NCBI GenBank assembly: GCA_050251195.1
Contig: JBFWNG010000007.1
Location: forward strand, 1-64,000
Reading direction: 5' to 3'
Length of the DNA: 64,000 nucleotides
DNA from: JBFWNG01 sp050251195
GTDB taxonomy: Bacteria; Bdellovibrionota_B; Oligoflexia; Oligoflexales; Oligoflexaceae
Shown: one piece after another, positions 32,253 through 41,594 of the stretch
How positions within the stretch are numbered: position 1 is the first letter of the stretch
Layout: each line of letters starts with the position of its first letter
Notes under the pieces: model-generated
Databases searched by the model: none
The model's input: only the letters and a program-made list of their open reading frames with translations
Told to the model about the DNA's origin: nothing
Translations under genes and position numbers: made by a program

Positions 32253-33470
32253 ATGAAATGTTTCTATAGGAAAAGCCCCTTTGCAGTTATCTTTTTGTTG
32301 CTGATCGGGGGACAGGCGCTCGCCGATCGTCAGGGTAACGGCGGCGATGCGGTTGTGTGTTACGAAGGGTCCAAAATAACGCAGGTAGAATTTTTGGACC
32401 TGGTGGAAGGCCAGATCATGTGGAATCTTACCCCCAAAATGGGATCAGGCTCGAGGGAAGAGGAAAGAGCATTGTTCGTACTGGAACGACTCAAGGCTGT
32501 GGATTTAGGGAGATACCACGAGTATAGCGCTGGGATCAGAGACTTTTATTCCAACGCTCAGTTTAAACCTGGAATTGAACTGCCCGACATTCCGGATCAC
32601 GGTGACGTTCCCCTTCCTAGAGGTTGTAAGATCGAACAAGCGGTCATCCAAAAGGAGCAGCGACGTCCGGAAGAAGCCTATTTTACGGTGAGTAGAGATC
32701 TCTGGGAACTCATGTCTCTCGATAGTCGAGCCGCACTTATCTTGCACGAGATAATTTACAAAGAGGCCATAGCCGCTGGTCACAACAATTCCATGGATAC
32801 GAGATACTTTACCGCAAACCTCAGTTCAGATTCGTTCGAGTCTATGGATCAGGATCAATATATATCCTTTTTGAATGAGCAGGTTCATTTACCGCCCGTA
32901 TATAGGCAAGCAGGCGTTCCTCTTCAACTTGAGACTGTGGAATTCTATCCGGATTCCGAAAATCCGAAATCGGGTAACGCCTTGCACGGATTTTCATATG
33001 AATACAAATTTAAAGATCGAGCGACGACGGTGGGAGTACAAAAAGGTTCCTATGTTACATTTCACGCAAACGGCAATGTAGAATCCATCAAGGGGAGGGT
33101 TCATAATGAGCTTTTAGTCGATGTGGATCCTGAAGGCGGTAAGTGCAATAATAAGATGGACCTTCAAAACGAGTGGGACGTAACCCTTAGATTGTATGAA
33201 GATTCGGCAGTGGCAAGTGTGAAACTTTCTTCTCTTAACACCATGCAATACATTCTTGCCTGTGTCATGACTTCGGAAGGATGGCACCGTTCCTATTTCG
33301 AGTACCAAAAGGGACTGGCTGAGTTTTATCCTACGGGAGTTTTGAAAAGCGGAATCGTTATTTCTGACACCGACATACTCGGACAGGACGGCGTGATCGT
33401 GAGAGTGCCAAGGGGTTCGTCCGTCAGTCTCAACGAAGTCGGCGAGTTGATAGAGTTTTCTCCTCGATAA
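32253..33470 (+). CDS. Exported protein, GNGGDAVVC type
   Basis: 405 residues. The signal peptide is MKCFYRKSPFAVIFLLLIGGQALA. The mature N-terminus is DRQGNGGDAVVCYEG, a pattern I recall from families of exported Bdellovibrio-like proteins. Residues about 150-190 contain LDSRAALILHEIIYKEAIAAGH; the HE pair is suggestive but HEIIY is not an HExxH metal site. The C-terminal half has strands of the form ...GSYVTFHANGNVESIKGR... and ...GLAEFYPTGVLKSGIVI..., a pattern like MORN-type toxin/antitoxin repeats. GGAGGAG precedes the ATG. It is probably controlled by the divergent TIGR02147 regulator. Confidence 0.7.
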   Translation: MKCFYRKSPFAVIFLLLIGGQALADRQGNGGDAVVCYEGSKITQVEFLDLVEGQIMWNLTPKMGSGSREEERALFVLERLKAVDLGRYHEYSAGIRDFYSNAQFKPGIELPDIPDHGDVPLPRGCKIEQAVIQKEQRRPEEAYFTVSRDLWELMSLDSRAALILHEIIYKEAIAAGHNNSMDTRYFTANLSSDSFESMDQDQYISFLNEQVHLPPVYRQAGVPLQLETVEFYPDSENPKSGNALHGFSYEYKFKDRATTVGVQKGSYVTFHANGNVESIKGRVHNELLVDVDPEGGKCNNKMDLQNEWDVTLRLYEDSAVASVKLSSLNTMQYILACVMTSEGWHRSYFEYQKGLAEFYPTGVLKSGIVISDTDILGQDGVIVRVPRGSSVSLNEVGELIEFSPR

Positions 33471-33598
33471 CTTGATGATTATGACGCCTCCGCTAGGCTC
33501 ATTTGACTGCTCAGAATTCCTCGACAGAATGGTTCTCGACACGTGAGCAAGATGCTATAATCGATCGAGATAATTTCATATTCTTAAAGGGAGTTCTG

Positions 33599-34123
33599 AT
33601 GAAAAAAATAGCAGCAGTCCTTATTTTGATCACAACGGTGTCATCCTCGTGCAAAACAACTGGATCGGATTCAGAGGCAAAGGGGACACCGCCCCAGGAC
33701 CCTCTCATTGCTTCCTTTGTTTCCAGCTTTTGCTCGGCCACCAATCCTTCCATCGACTTTTTGACATCTAAGGCATGGAGTTGCATGTCTCGTGACGCTT
33801 GGGAAAATAGCTTTACAACTCAAGAGGGGACGATGACTTTTAGGCGAGACAGTCAATTTTCGAACCTTGTCACCGGTAGTTACAATGGTAACGTCTGGCC
33901 TTTCCAAATAGAAAATGGCACTTTTATGGCTCGCGCTAACCGTGAAACAAGCAGTGGCGATTCCGCTCCAACTAATATCTATGTGGGAAGAACATCAGAT
34001 AATCGAATCTATTTGGCTGAACAAATAGGCATTTCATGGGTCGGTACGACGATAACCGCCATTTGCCAAAACTGGGGAGGACAAACGGAATCAGGATTCG
34101 TCTGGCTGGCTCGGTGTGAATGA
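33599..34123 (+). CDS. Lipoprotein of unknown function
   Basis: 174 residues starting MKKIAAVLILITTVSSSC (Cys18). The mature domain is small and beta-rich with four cysteines (FCSATN, WSCMSR, AICQNW, ARCE), and reads like a lipocalin-size barrel: GTMTFRRDSQFSNLVTGSYNG, IENGTFMARAN, IYVGRTSDNRIYLAEQIG. The frame opens at 33503, but AAGGGAG before 33599 and the lipobox decide the start. No family recognised. Confidence 0.68.
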   Translation: MKKIAAVLILITTVSSSCKTTGSDSEAKGTPPQDPLIASFVSSFCSATNPSIDFLTSKAWSCMSRDAWENSFTTQEGTMTFRRDSQFSNLVTGSYNGNVWPFQIENGTFMARANRETSSGDSAPTNIYVGRTSDNRIYLAEQIGISWVGTTITAICQNWGGQTESGFVWLARCE

Positions 34124-34195
34124 TATTGCTCAGAGTACGATGCAGAATTTCAGAACAATTTAGACTTAAAGTGAAGGCATCGCGAGACGGCCATC

Positions 34196-34711
34196 GTGAA
34201 AACGAAACAATCGAAATATCCTCTCGCCTTTGGGCACACGATAGAGGCTAGGCTCAATCACCCTACTGTTCCGTCAGCCAGGAAAAGCCTCAATACCGAT
34301 AACCTATCCGATTCTGACTGGAGCGGTTTCGAAGAGCACGTTGACGACTTCACCACTTTTGCCAACGCGAATGGCGAAATTCCTTGGTTCATAGCTGTTA
34401 ATCAAGTCATCGTAAAACCCACTGGCGCAAAGATGAGCGCCGATCCATCCCTTTGGCCGAAGGTTAGGTTAGAGCCAATCGATGTTGAACCGGTGGATGA
34501 GGGCCGAGGCAGATTCTTCATTTTTCACATCAATGGCAGCAATTATAACCAACTCGGCTGGGGTCTGAACGACCATGAGTTCGGTTTCCGCACGGAACGG
34601 TCTGTGTTTGTGCCAGTCGGCAACAAATACGCGGTTAGAATTTCTGAGCAAGACGATACCGGCCGATGGATAACTCATCCCGACATAATTGTTGATCTCA
34701 CTAACCGATGA
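34196..34711 (+). CDS. Hypothetical protein, GTG start
   Basis: 171 residues without signal peptide. Not recognised. The middle part (KPTGAKMSADPSLWPKVRLEPIDVEPVDEGRGRFFIFHING) is beta-rich. The GTG start has only a weak purine stretch upstream, and no better start is available, so the real gene could be a 5'-truncated one. A strong terminator follows. Confidence 0.5.
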   Translation: MKTKQSKYPLAFGHTIEARLNHPTVPSARKSLNTDNLSDSDWSGFEEHVDDFTTFANANGEIPWFIAVNQVIVKPTGAKMSADPSLWPKVRLEPIDVEPVDEGRGRFFIFHINGSNYNQLGWGLNDHEFGFRTERSVFVPVGNKYAVRISEQDDTGRWITHPDIIVDLTNR

Positions 34712-34743
34712 TTGGCCCTTTATTCCCTGAACGACAAAAAATT

Positions 34744-34777
34744 CCCGGCCCAGCAAAGAGCGCGGCCGGGTTTTTTT
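34744..34777 (+). terminator. Rho-independent terminator
   Basis: CCCGGCC (34744-34750) pairs with GGCCGGG (34764-34770), then seven T's. Confidence 0.9.
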
Positions 34778-34895
34778 CTGCTCTGCAGCGTTTCGAGAGT
34801 CGACTGTAACTCCCATAATTTTCGGCTTTCCTTCAAAAAATTCGGGTGGTAATTTGCCGTCAGTCGGTATGACGCCCATGGCGGAGTTTGTTAAG

Positions 34896-36998
34896 ATGAG
34901 TCTTACAATACCGCTCAAGATATCCCATGCGGCGATATGTGCGCTCCTTGGGTTCCTTTTTTTAGCCGGAGCTGAGCTTGGAAACGCGCTTTCCGCTCCA
35001 GGAACTCCCTTTACGACCTTTTGGCCCCCAGCGGGAATTCTTTTTTATTTTTTGGTCGCCAATCCAAAAAAGAGATGGCCTACCTTGCTTCTTTCCGCAG
35101 GCGCGGCAAACCTCGTTTTCGATATTGTTTTACATTCAAGACCCCTGCCCTTTGCTTTGGGCTTCACGCTTCTGAACCTGTCTTCGGCAGTTATCGGATG
35201 CTTGATTTTAGGCAATGCGTGGAGGGACGTTAGCAATAGGAGGGATTGGCGCATCGTCCTTGCCGCTGTAATGACGCCTCTGGTCAGCGCAACATTGGCA
35301 GCGATTTTGTTGGACTTGCTGAATCATCCTTTGGGCGATTGGGTCTGGTGGCCATTTTGGTTTGCGTCCGACGGCACCGGTCTGTTCGTGGTAGCGCCGC
35401 TCTTGAAAGTGATCCATGAACGTCTCTTGGACAGGGATTTCTTGGGATATCGTCGTCTGGAAACATTACTCTATTTTACTTTGCTGGCGGCTGTTAGCGT
35501 CTTTGTCTTTTCCGCGACGGTTCCGGGCTTAGGGAAGGGATTGCAGTTTGCTTTTCTCGTCTTTCCCTTGTTGGTTTGGGCCGCGACGCGGCTTTCAGAA
35601 TTGACGGTGATGGTTTCAGTCTTCCTGGTTACCGTCGTCGCTATTTGGGGAGCTTCTCAGGGACATGGATTCTTTATGCGCGCCGAACTGCCGGTTTTTT
35701 ACGTTCCGCTGAGCGTCGAAGCCTATGCGATGACTCTTATGATAACAAGCTGGAGTTTAGTTCGCTCCGTAAAAACCAAAGCTCAACTCAATGAAAGGCT
35801 CGCGGTCAAAGCGGATCGCCTTTCTAAACTCAATTCCGAACTGACCGAAGCTCGGGCGAAAGCGGAGGCCGCAAGCTCGACTAAGAGCTGGTTTGTTGCG
35901 ACGATAAGCCACGAAATGCGAACGCCTCTCTCGTCGGTTATTGGCTTTGCCGATCTCCTGACGGAAGAAGACGTGCCGGAGGCGACGCGCCAAGAGTATG
36001 TTGAATCCATCGCAAAGGCAGCGCACCACCTTGGCGACATTATCAGCGATGTCCTTGATCTGGGCAAAGTCGAAGCGGGACGATTGGAAATCGAAAAGGT
36101 GAAATTTTCCCCTCAACAATTATTCGACGACGTTAAATCTATTTTAAAGCCCATGGCCGAATCCAAGGGGCTCACTTTGACCTTCAGAACTCGAGGTATT
36201 CCGGCTCGAATTGTGACGGACCCCACGCGCCTGCGCCAGGTGTTATTCAATGCGGTGGGCAACGCCATAAAATTCACCCAATCCGGCGGCGTCACAGTGG
36301 AAGCATGGACCGACAATGAAGATGGCGAGGTCTACTTATTCATCCAGATCACGGACACAGGAATTGGGATGAACCCCGAGGAGCAAAGGCGGCTCTTTAA
36401 ACCATACGCCCAAGCAGCATCAGCAACAAGCCGGCACTTTGGGGGAACGGGCCTTGGTCTCGTCCTTTGTCGCCACCTTGCTCAAGCCATGGGTGGCGAT
36501 TACCGCCTCATTCGCAGCATCCCCGGCAGCGGATCGATTTTCGCTCTCAAGATCGCGGCTGGCCCTAAGTTCTTGGACGAAGAAGTACCGGAACGGAAAC
36601 TCCCCGCTATGGGAACAAATGCGCTCAAAGGCTGGCGCATTCTCGTCGCGGACGACGCGCCGGAGCTGCGTCAGTTGCTGCGCATTTCTCTGGAGCGCGC
36701 AGGCGCAGCGGTCACTTGCGCCGCTGACGGACTGGAAGCTATCACAGCAACGGAGGACAACCGATTTGACGTTGTTCTCATGGATGTTCATATGCCCCGC
36801 ATGAACGGCCGACAAGCGGCGCATGTCTTAAAGAAACGAGGACTGGCCGCGCCCATCATTGCTCTAACCGCTGGGACGTCGTCGGTCGAGGTATCGGACA
36901 ACTCCGGTGACTTCGAAGGGACGCTGGGAAAGCCGGTGAATCGGGATACGCTTGTTGCTAAGATACTCGATGTAGCGCGAGGTCGGGCGGCGTCTTAA
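34896..36998 (+). CDS. Hybrid sensor histidine kinase with MASE1-like membrane domain
   Basis: 700 residues. Residues 1-290 form a multi-helix membrane sensor of the MASE1 type (FWPPAGILFYFLV, WWPFWFASDGTGLFVVAPLL). The HisKA helix has H339 in ATISHEMRTPLSSVIGFADLL. The HATPase domain has N456 (FNAVGNAIKFT), DTGIGM and HFGGTGLGLVLCRHLA. The C-terminal receiver (580-695) has D630 in VVLMDVHMPRMNG and K679 in LGKPV. Phosphotransfer probably passes from H339 to D630 and on to an HPt or another regulator not in this window. The start at 34896 has GGAG upstream; the frame opens at a TTG at 34854. Confidence 0.9.
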   Translation: MSLTIPLKISHAAICALLGFLFLAGAELGNALSAPGTPFTTFWPPAGILFYFLVANPKKRWPTLLLSAGAANLVFDIVLHSRPLPFALGFTLLNLSSAVIGCLILGNAWRDVSNRRDWRIVLAAVMTPLVSATLAAILLDLLNHPLGDWVWWPFWFASDGTGLFVVAPLLKVIHERLLDRDFLGYRRLETLLYFTLLAAVSVFVFSATVPGLGKGLQFAFLVFPLLVWAATRLSELTVMVSVFLVTVVAIWGASQGHGFFMRAELPVFYVPLSVEAYAMTLMITSWSLVRSVKTKAQLNERLAVKADRLSKLNSELTEARAKAEAASSTKSWFVATISHEMRTPLSSVIGFADLLTEEDVPEATRQEYVESIAKAAHHLGDIISDVLDLGKVEAGRLEIEKVKFSPQQLFDDVKSILKPMAESKGLTLTFRTRGIPARIVTDPTRLRQVLFNAVGNAIKFTQSGGVTVEAWTDNEDGEVYLFIQITDTGIGMNPEEQRRLFKPYAQAASATSRHFGGTGLGLVLCRHLAQAMGGDYRLIRSIPGSGSIFALKIAAGPKFLDEEVPERKLPAMGTNALKGWRILVADDAPELRQLLRISLERAGAAVTCAADGLEAITATEDNRFDVVLMDVHMPRMNGRQAAHVLKKRGLAAPIIALTAGTSSVEVSDNSGDFEGTLGKPVNRDTLVAKILDVARGRAAS

Positions 36999-37291
36999 GT
37001 GGACTTAGAGGGGCTAGAAGGCTCTCGGCGTCATTTTCCTCGAAACAAATGCGCCGCGTTGTTGGAGAGCGCACCGACATATCCCTCAAGGACTTCGGTC
37101 CTCCCTCTGTTAGCGATGTCTCCATCACCTAGAAGCGTTGTCTTCGCAATATCCTCAACAGTGTCAAAACCTTAGCCAAATTGCCTTTCGGCTAACAGGC
37201 CAATTTTACAGGTTTATCACCCATGGGAAGGGCTGGCATTTCGTTTGCAACCTAAGGTCTATACAGAGTCTTAGCCAATGAGGAGTTTCAA

Positions 37292-38170
37292 ATGAAAACT
37301 TGGTCAATGCTTGCAATGTGTACCGTATCTCTCGCATCCATATGGGGTTGTGTGAAAACATCCGTGAATTCGTCAGCCAAGTCGCATGCCGAACTTACCG
37401 ATGAACAATATTATGCTAAAGCTGAAGGATATTTAAGGTTTTTTCCTTGCTTTAGAGCCGGCGACCTCACGCGGGAAGGTGCTAAAATTACTGTACATGT
37501 ACGAGAGAGTGGCATGGCATTACCCTTAACGCAATGTCTTGAACCACTGAAACTCTTCCCATCGCTTTGGGATATCGTTCAAATAGATGAAACGGACGCT
37601 ATCATAAGAATTTCGAAAACTACATCTATTGAAATAGCGGGCGATTACTTGGTTAAAAACGAGCCCCAGAAGTGTGTTACGAAGGTTGTATTAACGAAAA
37701 AAGGTATAGAGTTCAGTTTGGCGGAAAACAGAAATGAGGAGTGCAAAGATACCCTCAATCACCTCACCACTTGGTTTAACGTTTCTGAGCAATCGGAATC
37801 GAAAATCGTACTGAACCCCATAACGAAGGGTTTTCAGTGTGCTACGGAAGATAAATCCGTGACTCTCGGACTTTATAAGGATTTCAGCGTTCAAACTACA
37901 GGCGAATTGTTTGAGCCAATAAGTTTCGCAAGCTACGAAAAGAAGGCAGCCAACGGCGAAATAGGAAAAAGAACGCTTGAACATTGCGAATACGCCCTTC
38001 GTTTAGGCGAAGTCCCAGGATCGTATGAGGGAGAACTTATCTGTTCTACCGAGGACAAAAAGATACAACATAAACTGTTCGTCAGCATGATGGACCTCAA
38101 GTCCGTGCTTGTCGAAAACGGCCAAGAGCGCCAGACACGCTGTAAATGGCCAGGAGCTGGAGTCGAGTAA
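37292..38170 (+). CDS. Lipoprotein of unknown function
   Basis: 292 residues with signal MKTWSMLAMCTVSLASIWGC (Cys20), followed by a Ser/Lys-rich tether. Two similar halves may exist: each has a strand-rich unit with paired cysteines (PCFRAGDLTREGAKITVHVRESGMALPLTQC; EHCEYALRLGEVPGSYEGELIC). GAGGAG precedes the ATG. It ends in a terminator at 38222-38256. No family recognised. Confidence 0.7.
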   Translation: MKTWSMLAMCTVSLASIWGCVKTSVNSSAKSHAELTDEQYYAKAEGYLRFFPCFRAGDLTREGAKITVHVRESGMALPLTQCLEPLKLFPSLWDIVQIDETDAIIRISKTTSIEIAGDYLVKNEPQKCVTKVVLTKKGIEFSLAENRNEECKDTLNHLTTWFNVSEQSESKIVLNPITKGFQCATEDKSVTLGLYKDFSVQTTGELFEPISFASYEKKAANGEIGKRTLEHCEYALRLGEVPGSYEGELICSTEDKKIQHKLFVSMMDLKSVLVENGQERQTRCKWPGAGVE

Positions 38171-38221
38171 GACCGCAGGGATTTCGAAGATGAAATTTTT
38201 ACCACTGCAGATCATCAGGAA

Positions 38222-38256
38222 AACCGTCGGCGGCTAAGGGCCGCCCGGTTGTTTTT
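38222..38256 (+). terminator. Rho-independent terminator
   Basis: AACCG/CGGTT and GGCGGC/GCCGCC pair around a short loop with a two-base bulge, followed by GTTTTT. It lies between two convergent genes and may serve the left one. Confidence 0.75.
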
Positions 38257-38266
38257 CGACCTCTAC

Positions 38267-38551
38267 TTAAAGATCACCCTTTACAGAGCAACAGGCGCTT
38301 CCTTGGTAAAAATGATCTTCCGGCGGAAGGTTTGTGTAAATCACCGTCCCAGGAATACATTGGTTGTCATTCATGAATTGTTCCAGGCGTGATACTAAAG
38401 AAAAGTAATGAATATCTCCCATGCTCGTGCATAGGAATTTGGTCGCCAGATCGCCTTCGCCTGATTCAGGAACTCTGTCTTGAGCCTGGACTTGCCCGGT
38501 TGCTAAGGCTAAAAACCCAAAAATGATGAAGCTGGTGAAGTGACGGTACAT
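38267..38551 (-). CDS. Small secreted protein
   Basis: 94 residues with a signal peptide (MYRHFTSFIIFGFLALATGQVQA-QD). The mature part has four cysteines (FLCTSM, NQCIPG, SACCSV). AAAGGAG precedes the ATG. Not recognised. Confidence 0.6.
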   Translation of the reverse strand: MYRHFTSFIIFGFLALATGQVQAQDRVPESGEGDLATKFLCTSMGDIHYFSLVSRLEQFMNDNQCIPGTVIYTNLPPEDHFYQGSACCSVKGDL

Positions 38552-38796
38552 AAATTCTCCTTTTTGTTTGACGTTTGATGTTCAGTCAGTCACTGGTCGC
38601 CGAATTATAAAATAACTCCGCTCTAAAGCCACTCGCAGCCTCTGTTAGAAATGATGGGATTGGCCTCAGTGGACTATTACTATCTCCTTGAACTCGCGTC
38701 AGAAGAAGGTTCTCGGAAAATTCCGGACTAAGTCGACTCGAAGCCATGTGTTAACAGAGTCCGTCAAAGAGTGGACGGTTCATATCGGATTTGACA

Positions 38797-38824
38797 TAGC
38801 CCCGCAATGGCATCAACGGGGCTA
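38797..38824 (-). terminator. Hairpin after the protease gene
   Basis: 8-bp stem TAGCCCCG/CGGGGCTA with a 12-base loop just past the stop of the minus-strand metalloprotease gene. No T-run. Confidence 0.4.
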
Positions 38825-38840
38825 CCCAAAGGAGAATGAT

Positions 38841-39974
38841 TTACGGCTTCCTACGCCACTTCCCGAAGTTTAGCAGCTCTCGCTGTAATTTGGATTGCGG
38901 AAGTACCCCGTCAACAATGACCTCTCCGTCCGACTTTTCCGTAAATCTAAAGGCAACCTCTCGTCCAGATTGTTCTAGGATAACCTTAACGTCGGTTTCG
39001 CTGGTGTCGATTTTTACATAGAGTTCAAGCTGTGACCCGCCGCCCCAAGGATACACTTTTTGTTGGATAGGTAAAACAATTGTCCCGACCGGCACTTCAG
39101 TATGGTAGGAGATACTTTCGACTTTTACTTTCCCGAGGATCGTTATTGCTCCATCTAATTCTCCATACAACGTGTTTTTCAGAAAATCAAAACCGATGCA
39201 ATTGTATCTCCCACTGTCTCCTATAAATCCCTGGAAAGACCCAAAATTGCCACAAGCTCTGAATGATCTTCCCCAGTCAAAAACATTTGGGGCCATGTCA
39301 ACAGTTACATCCTGGCCTATACCATAAGGTCCGATCAACTTACGAACGAAGGTCTCAGACATAATATCCAGCTCAGTACCCATGTGCGGCACGCCGAAAA
39401 TATGCCCGAATTCGTGGATAAGAGTCAAAGTCAATACAGCGCCGTCGTTAATCTCCCATCTTCTCTCTATTGCATCTTCGGACCTCGGCGCCAACGAGCC
39501 TTTTTCGGGAGAGATATAAACAAAACCTTTCCCCCGCATATTTACTTCATCATAGTGAGTTCGAACCGAGACCGCCATGACCTTATTTCGGTCGAAACCG
39601 ATCTTATTTCGTTGATATGGCGAAAGCCAACCCATTTGAAATACTATGTCTGTGCTTTCAGTACATTCTCCTTCGACAAATTCTTGACCTCCAACCACTA
39701 TATCGATGTTGTTTATCTCGTAAGGGTTAGTCGCGAACTGCCGTTTCCAGTATGCGAGAGCCTCTGTAATACTTTTCGATGCGAGTACCTTACTAGTGCC
39801 AAATTCCAATTCATTCTCGACCACGACACAGTAATTCACCACCTTAGTATTTTGTATGAACCACGGGTTTTGATCTGTAGTTGGAAGAAAACCGCCGCTG
39901 CTTACCCAGCCTCCCCAAGATTGAGACGCTGTGAACATACTTACTGTCATGAACAATATAGGTAAAACTTTCAT
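38841..39974 (-). CDS. Secreted metzincin-like zinc metalloprotease
   Basis: 377 residues with a signal peptide (MKVLPILFMTVSMFTASQSWG). The zinc site H187-E188-x2-H191-x2-G194-x2-H197 (IHEFGHIFGVPHM) and the following Met-turn (DIMSE, M205) are those of metzincins such as matrixins, so it should hydrolyse peptide bonds outside the cytoplasm. Residues 20-55 (GGFLPTTDQNPWFI) and the 170-residue C-terminal part are not assigned; the latter may be a beta domain for substrate binding. The start is set by TTGGAG before 39974. No classical cysteine-switch propeptide is visible. Confidence 0.85.
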   Translation of the reverse strand: MKVLPILFMTVSMFTASQSWGGWVSSGGFLPTTDQNPWFIQNTKVVNYCVVVENELEFGTSKVLASKSITEALAYWKRQFATNPYEINNIDIVVGGQEFVEGECTESTDIVFQMGWLSPYQRNKIGFDRNKVMAVSVRTHYDEVNMRGKGFVYISPEKGSLAPRSEDAIERRWEINDGAVLTLTLIHEFGHIFGVPHMGTELDIMSETFVRKLIGPYGIGQDVTVDMAPNVFDWGRSFRACGNFGSFQGFIGDSGRYNCIGFDFLKNTLYGELDGAITILGKVKVESISYHTEVPVGTIVLPIQQKVYPWGGGSQLELYVKIDTSETDVKVILEQSGREVAFRFTEKSDGEVIVDGVLPQSKLQRELLNFGKWRRKP

Positions 39975-40060
39975 GAGTTCTCCAAAATTTCGTTTCCGGC
40001 GTGGCAATATACCATCGGCTAGGGCGCTATTCCAGCGCCTAAGCCGGTGGATACGGATTT

Positions 40061-40582
40061 TTAAGGCTGTTTGGATAACCTACACTCTTCAGAAATTTTT
40101 TGTCCCAGCATAGTGATGTCGGAACGCATTACGAGCTCCTCTCCATCCATTCGGATAGCGTAGCTTCCGGTGAATGGTACCTCGGCTTGAGGGCTATATG
40201 TTTTCGATACGCCGCTGAGCGTTCCTCCGATAGCCTGTTTTGTGCTGTCTGCCCAGTCGACCACTTCATAATGGGTATAACCTCCAATGGGAGAGCTTTC
40301 ACTTTCTGTCTTTACGCCGCCCAACGTGATATCCGCAGCTTCGTCAAAAATCATGGATTCGCAGCCGAATTGATCAATCCTGGTCTCCTCTTCATCCTGG
40401 GTCCCATCATTTAATTGACACGTCCCTTTCCAATGGCCACTGAAATCAATACAATTTTCACCTTCTGCGGAAGCCCGGCTTCCGATGTGACTGGACATAG
40501 CCTTAGCTTTTATGGCGTCGATACCTGGAAAACCCATGGCAAGACCTGAGGACAACGTCGCTGATAACAAAATTAACTTCAT
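40061..40582 (-). CDS. Secreted protein of unknown function
   Basis: 173 residues. Signal peptide MKLILLSATLSSGLAMG. Mature beta-rich domain with DFSGHWKGTCQLNDGTQDEEETRIDQFGCESM, a layout seen in small lipocalin-like or DUF-type periplasmic barrels, and a closing CRLSKQP. TTTGGAG precedes the ATG at 40582. It is divergent from the second TIGR02147-type gene, repeating the arrangement at 32 kb. The protease gene follows on the same strand, with a hairpin (about 40014-40044) between them. Confidence 0.65.
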   Translation of the reverse strand: MKLILLSATLSSGLAMGFPGIDAIKAKAMSSHIGSRASAEGENCIDFSGHWKGTCQLNDGTQDEEETRIDQFGCESMIFDEAADITLGGVKTESESSPIGGYTHYEVVDWADSTKQAIGGTLSGVSKTYSPQAEVPFTGSYAIRMDGEELVMRSDITMLGQKISEECRLSKQP

Positions 40583-40640
40583 AACTTTCTCCAAAAGAGG
40601 TTTCTGTTTACATTCGAAATCTTAGTGCTTTTTTTATACA

Positions 40641-40664
40641 AAAGCTGTAAAGCAAAGCTGTAAA
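40641..40664 (+). repeat. Direct repeat AAAGCTGTAAA x2 (candidate operator)
   Basis: AAAGCTGTAAA at 40641-40651 and 40654-40664, starts 13 bases apart, with the related GCAGTAAAAG at 40681. Located between the divergent secreted-protein and TIGR02147-type genes. Confidence 0.4.
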
Positions 40665-40699
40665 TTGTGTGAATATTTTTGCAGTAAAAGTGTAAATAT

Positions 40700-41509
40700 A
40701 TGGTTGCAGATTACAAGACGGTACTAAAACAAACGATTAAAGAAAGACGTGCGCGCTCTCCGAAATACACTCTGGGATATGTTGCAGCGAAAGTTGATAT
40801 TCAAAACTCTTATCTATCACGTCTTCTGAATAACGATGAAGTCGACTTCAGCGAAGAAATGCTCTTCTCTGTCTGCAACGCTATTGAGATGGGCCACGAT
40901 GACTTCGAATATGTTTCTACCCTTCGTCGCTGGAAGGTCACGGAGCATCCGGAGTACAAACGGCGGCTTGAGGCTCGCATCAGGAAAATGGCGGCAGATT
41001 TTTCGGTAAGAGCTAAACGAGAAGACGTTGTTGAAGACTTAAGCAAACAGATCGCCTATCTCAAAGACCCGTTATGCCTTGTTACGCACGTGGCCCTCAC
41101 AATAAAACCGCTCCGAGAAGACTTGACGCGAATTCGCACTATGTTGGGAATAAACCGAGAACGACTTAAGGGTATTCTTCAAATTCTCGAAGATGTCGGC
41201 TATATCCAGATTGAGGAGAATGGGAGGGCGATAAAGGTCAAGGAGAATAACATTCACTTTGGCAAAGACCACCCTATGATGAGGGCTCACCAATATATTT
41301 TTCAGGCGTACTGCCTAGCGCACCTTACAAAAATTGACGAAGAAGACAGAGAAAACTTTTTAGTGACGTTCTCTACCGATGCGACCACTATTGCGGAAAT
41401 CAAAAAGGAATTTAAAGAATTCATTTCTCGCATGGAGACGAAGGTTGCTAAATCTAAAGAAGAGGGCGTCTACCAGCTCTGCTTCAGTCTATTCCCCTGG
41501 ATCGAATAA
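40700..41509 (+). CDS. TIGR02147-family regulator (copy 2)
   Basis: 269 residues, the usual family length. The N-terminus YKTVLKQTIKERRARSPKYTLGYVAAKVDIQNSYLSRLLN contains an HTH-like unit. The central winged-helix pair includes LTRIRTMLGINRERLKGILQILEDVGYIQIEENGRAIKVKE. The C-terminal DUF4423 part contains MMRAHQYIFQAYCLAHLTKIDEEDRENFLVTFSTD. It likely represses or activates the divergent secreted-protein gene through the repeats between them. Little is known of the family biochemically. Confidence 0.85.
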   Translation: MVADYKTVLKQTIKERRARSPKYTLGYVAAKVDIQNSYLSRLLNNDEVDFSEEMLFSVCNAIEMGHDDFEYVSTLRRWKVTEHPEYKRRLEARIRKMAADFSVRAKREDVVEDLSKQIAYLKDPLCLVTHVALTIKPLREDLTRIRTMLGINRERLKGILQILEDVGYIQIEENGRAIKVKENNIHFGKDHPMMRAHQYIFQAYCLAHLTKIDEEDRENFLVTFSTDATTIAEIKKEFKEFISRMETKVAKSKEEGVYQLCFSLFPWIE

Positions 41510-41594
41510 ACAAGCATATCAAAATTTTAGGCTGATGATACTTTTGCGATTTTTCGACACTTCCATGCTGACTACACTTGAACTAAGGCACTCT

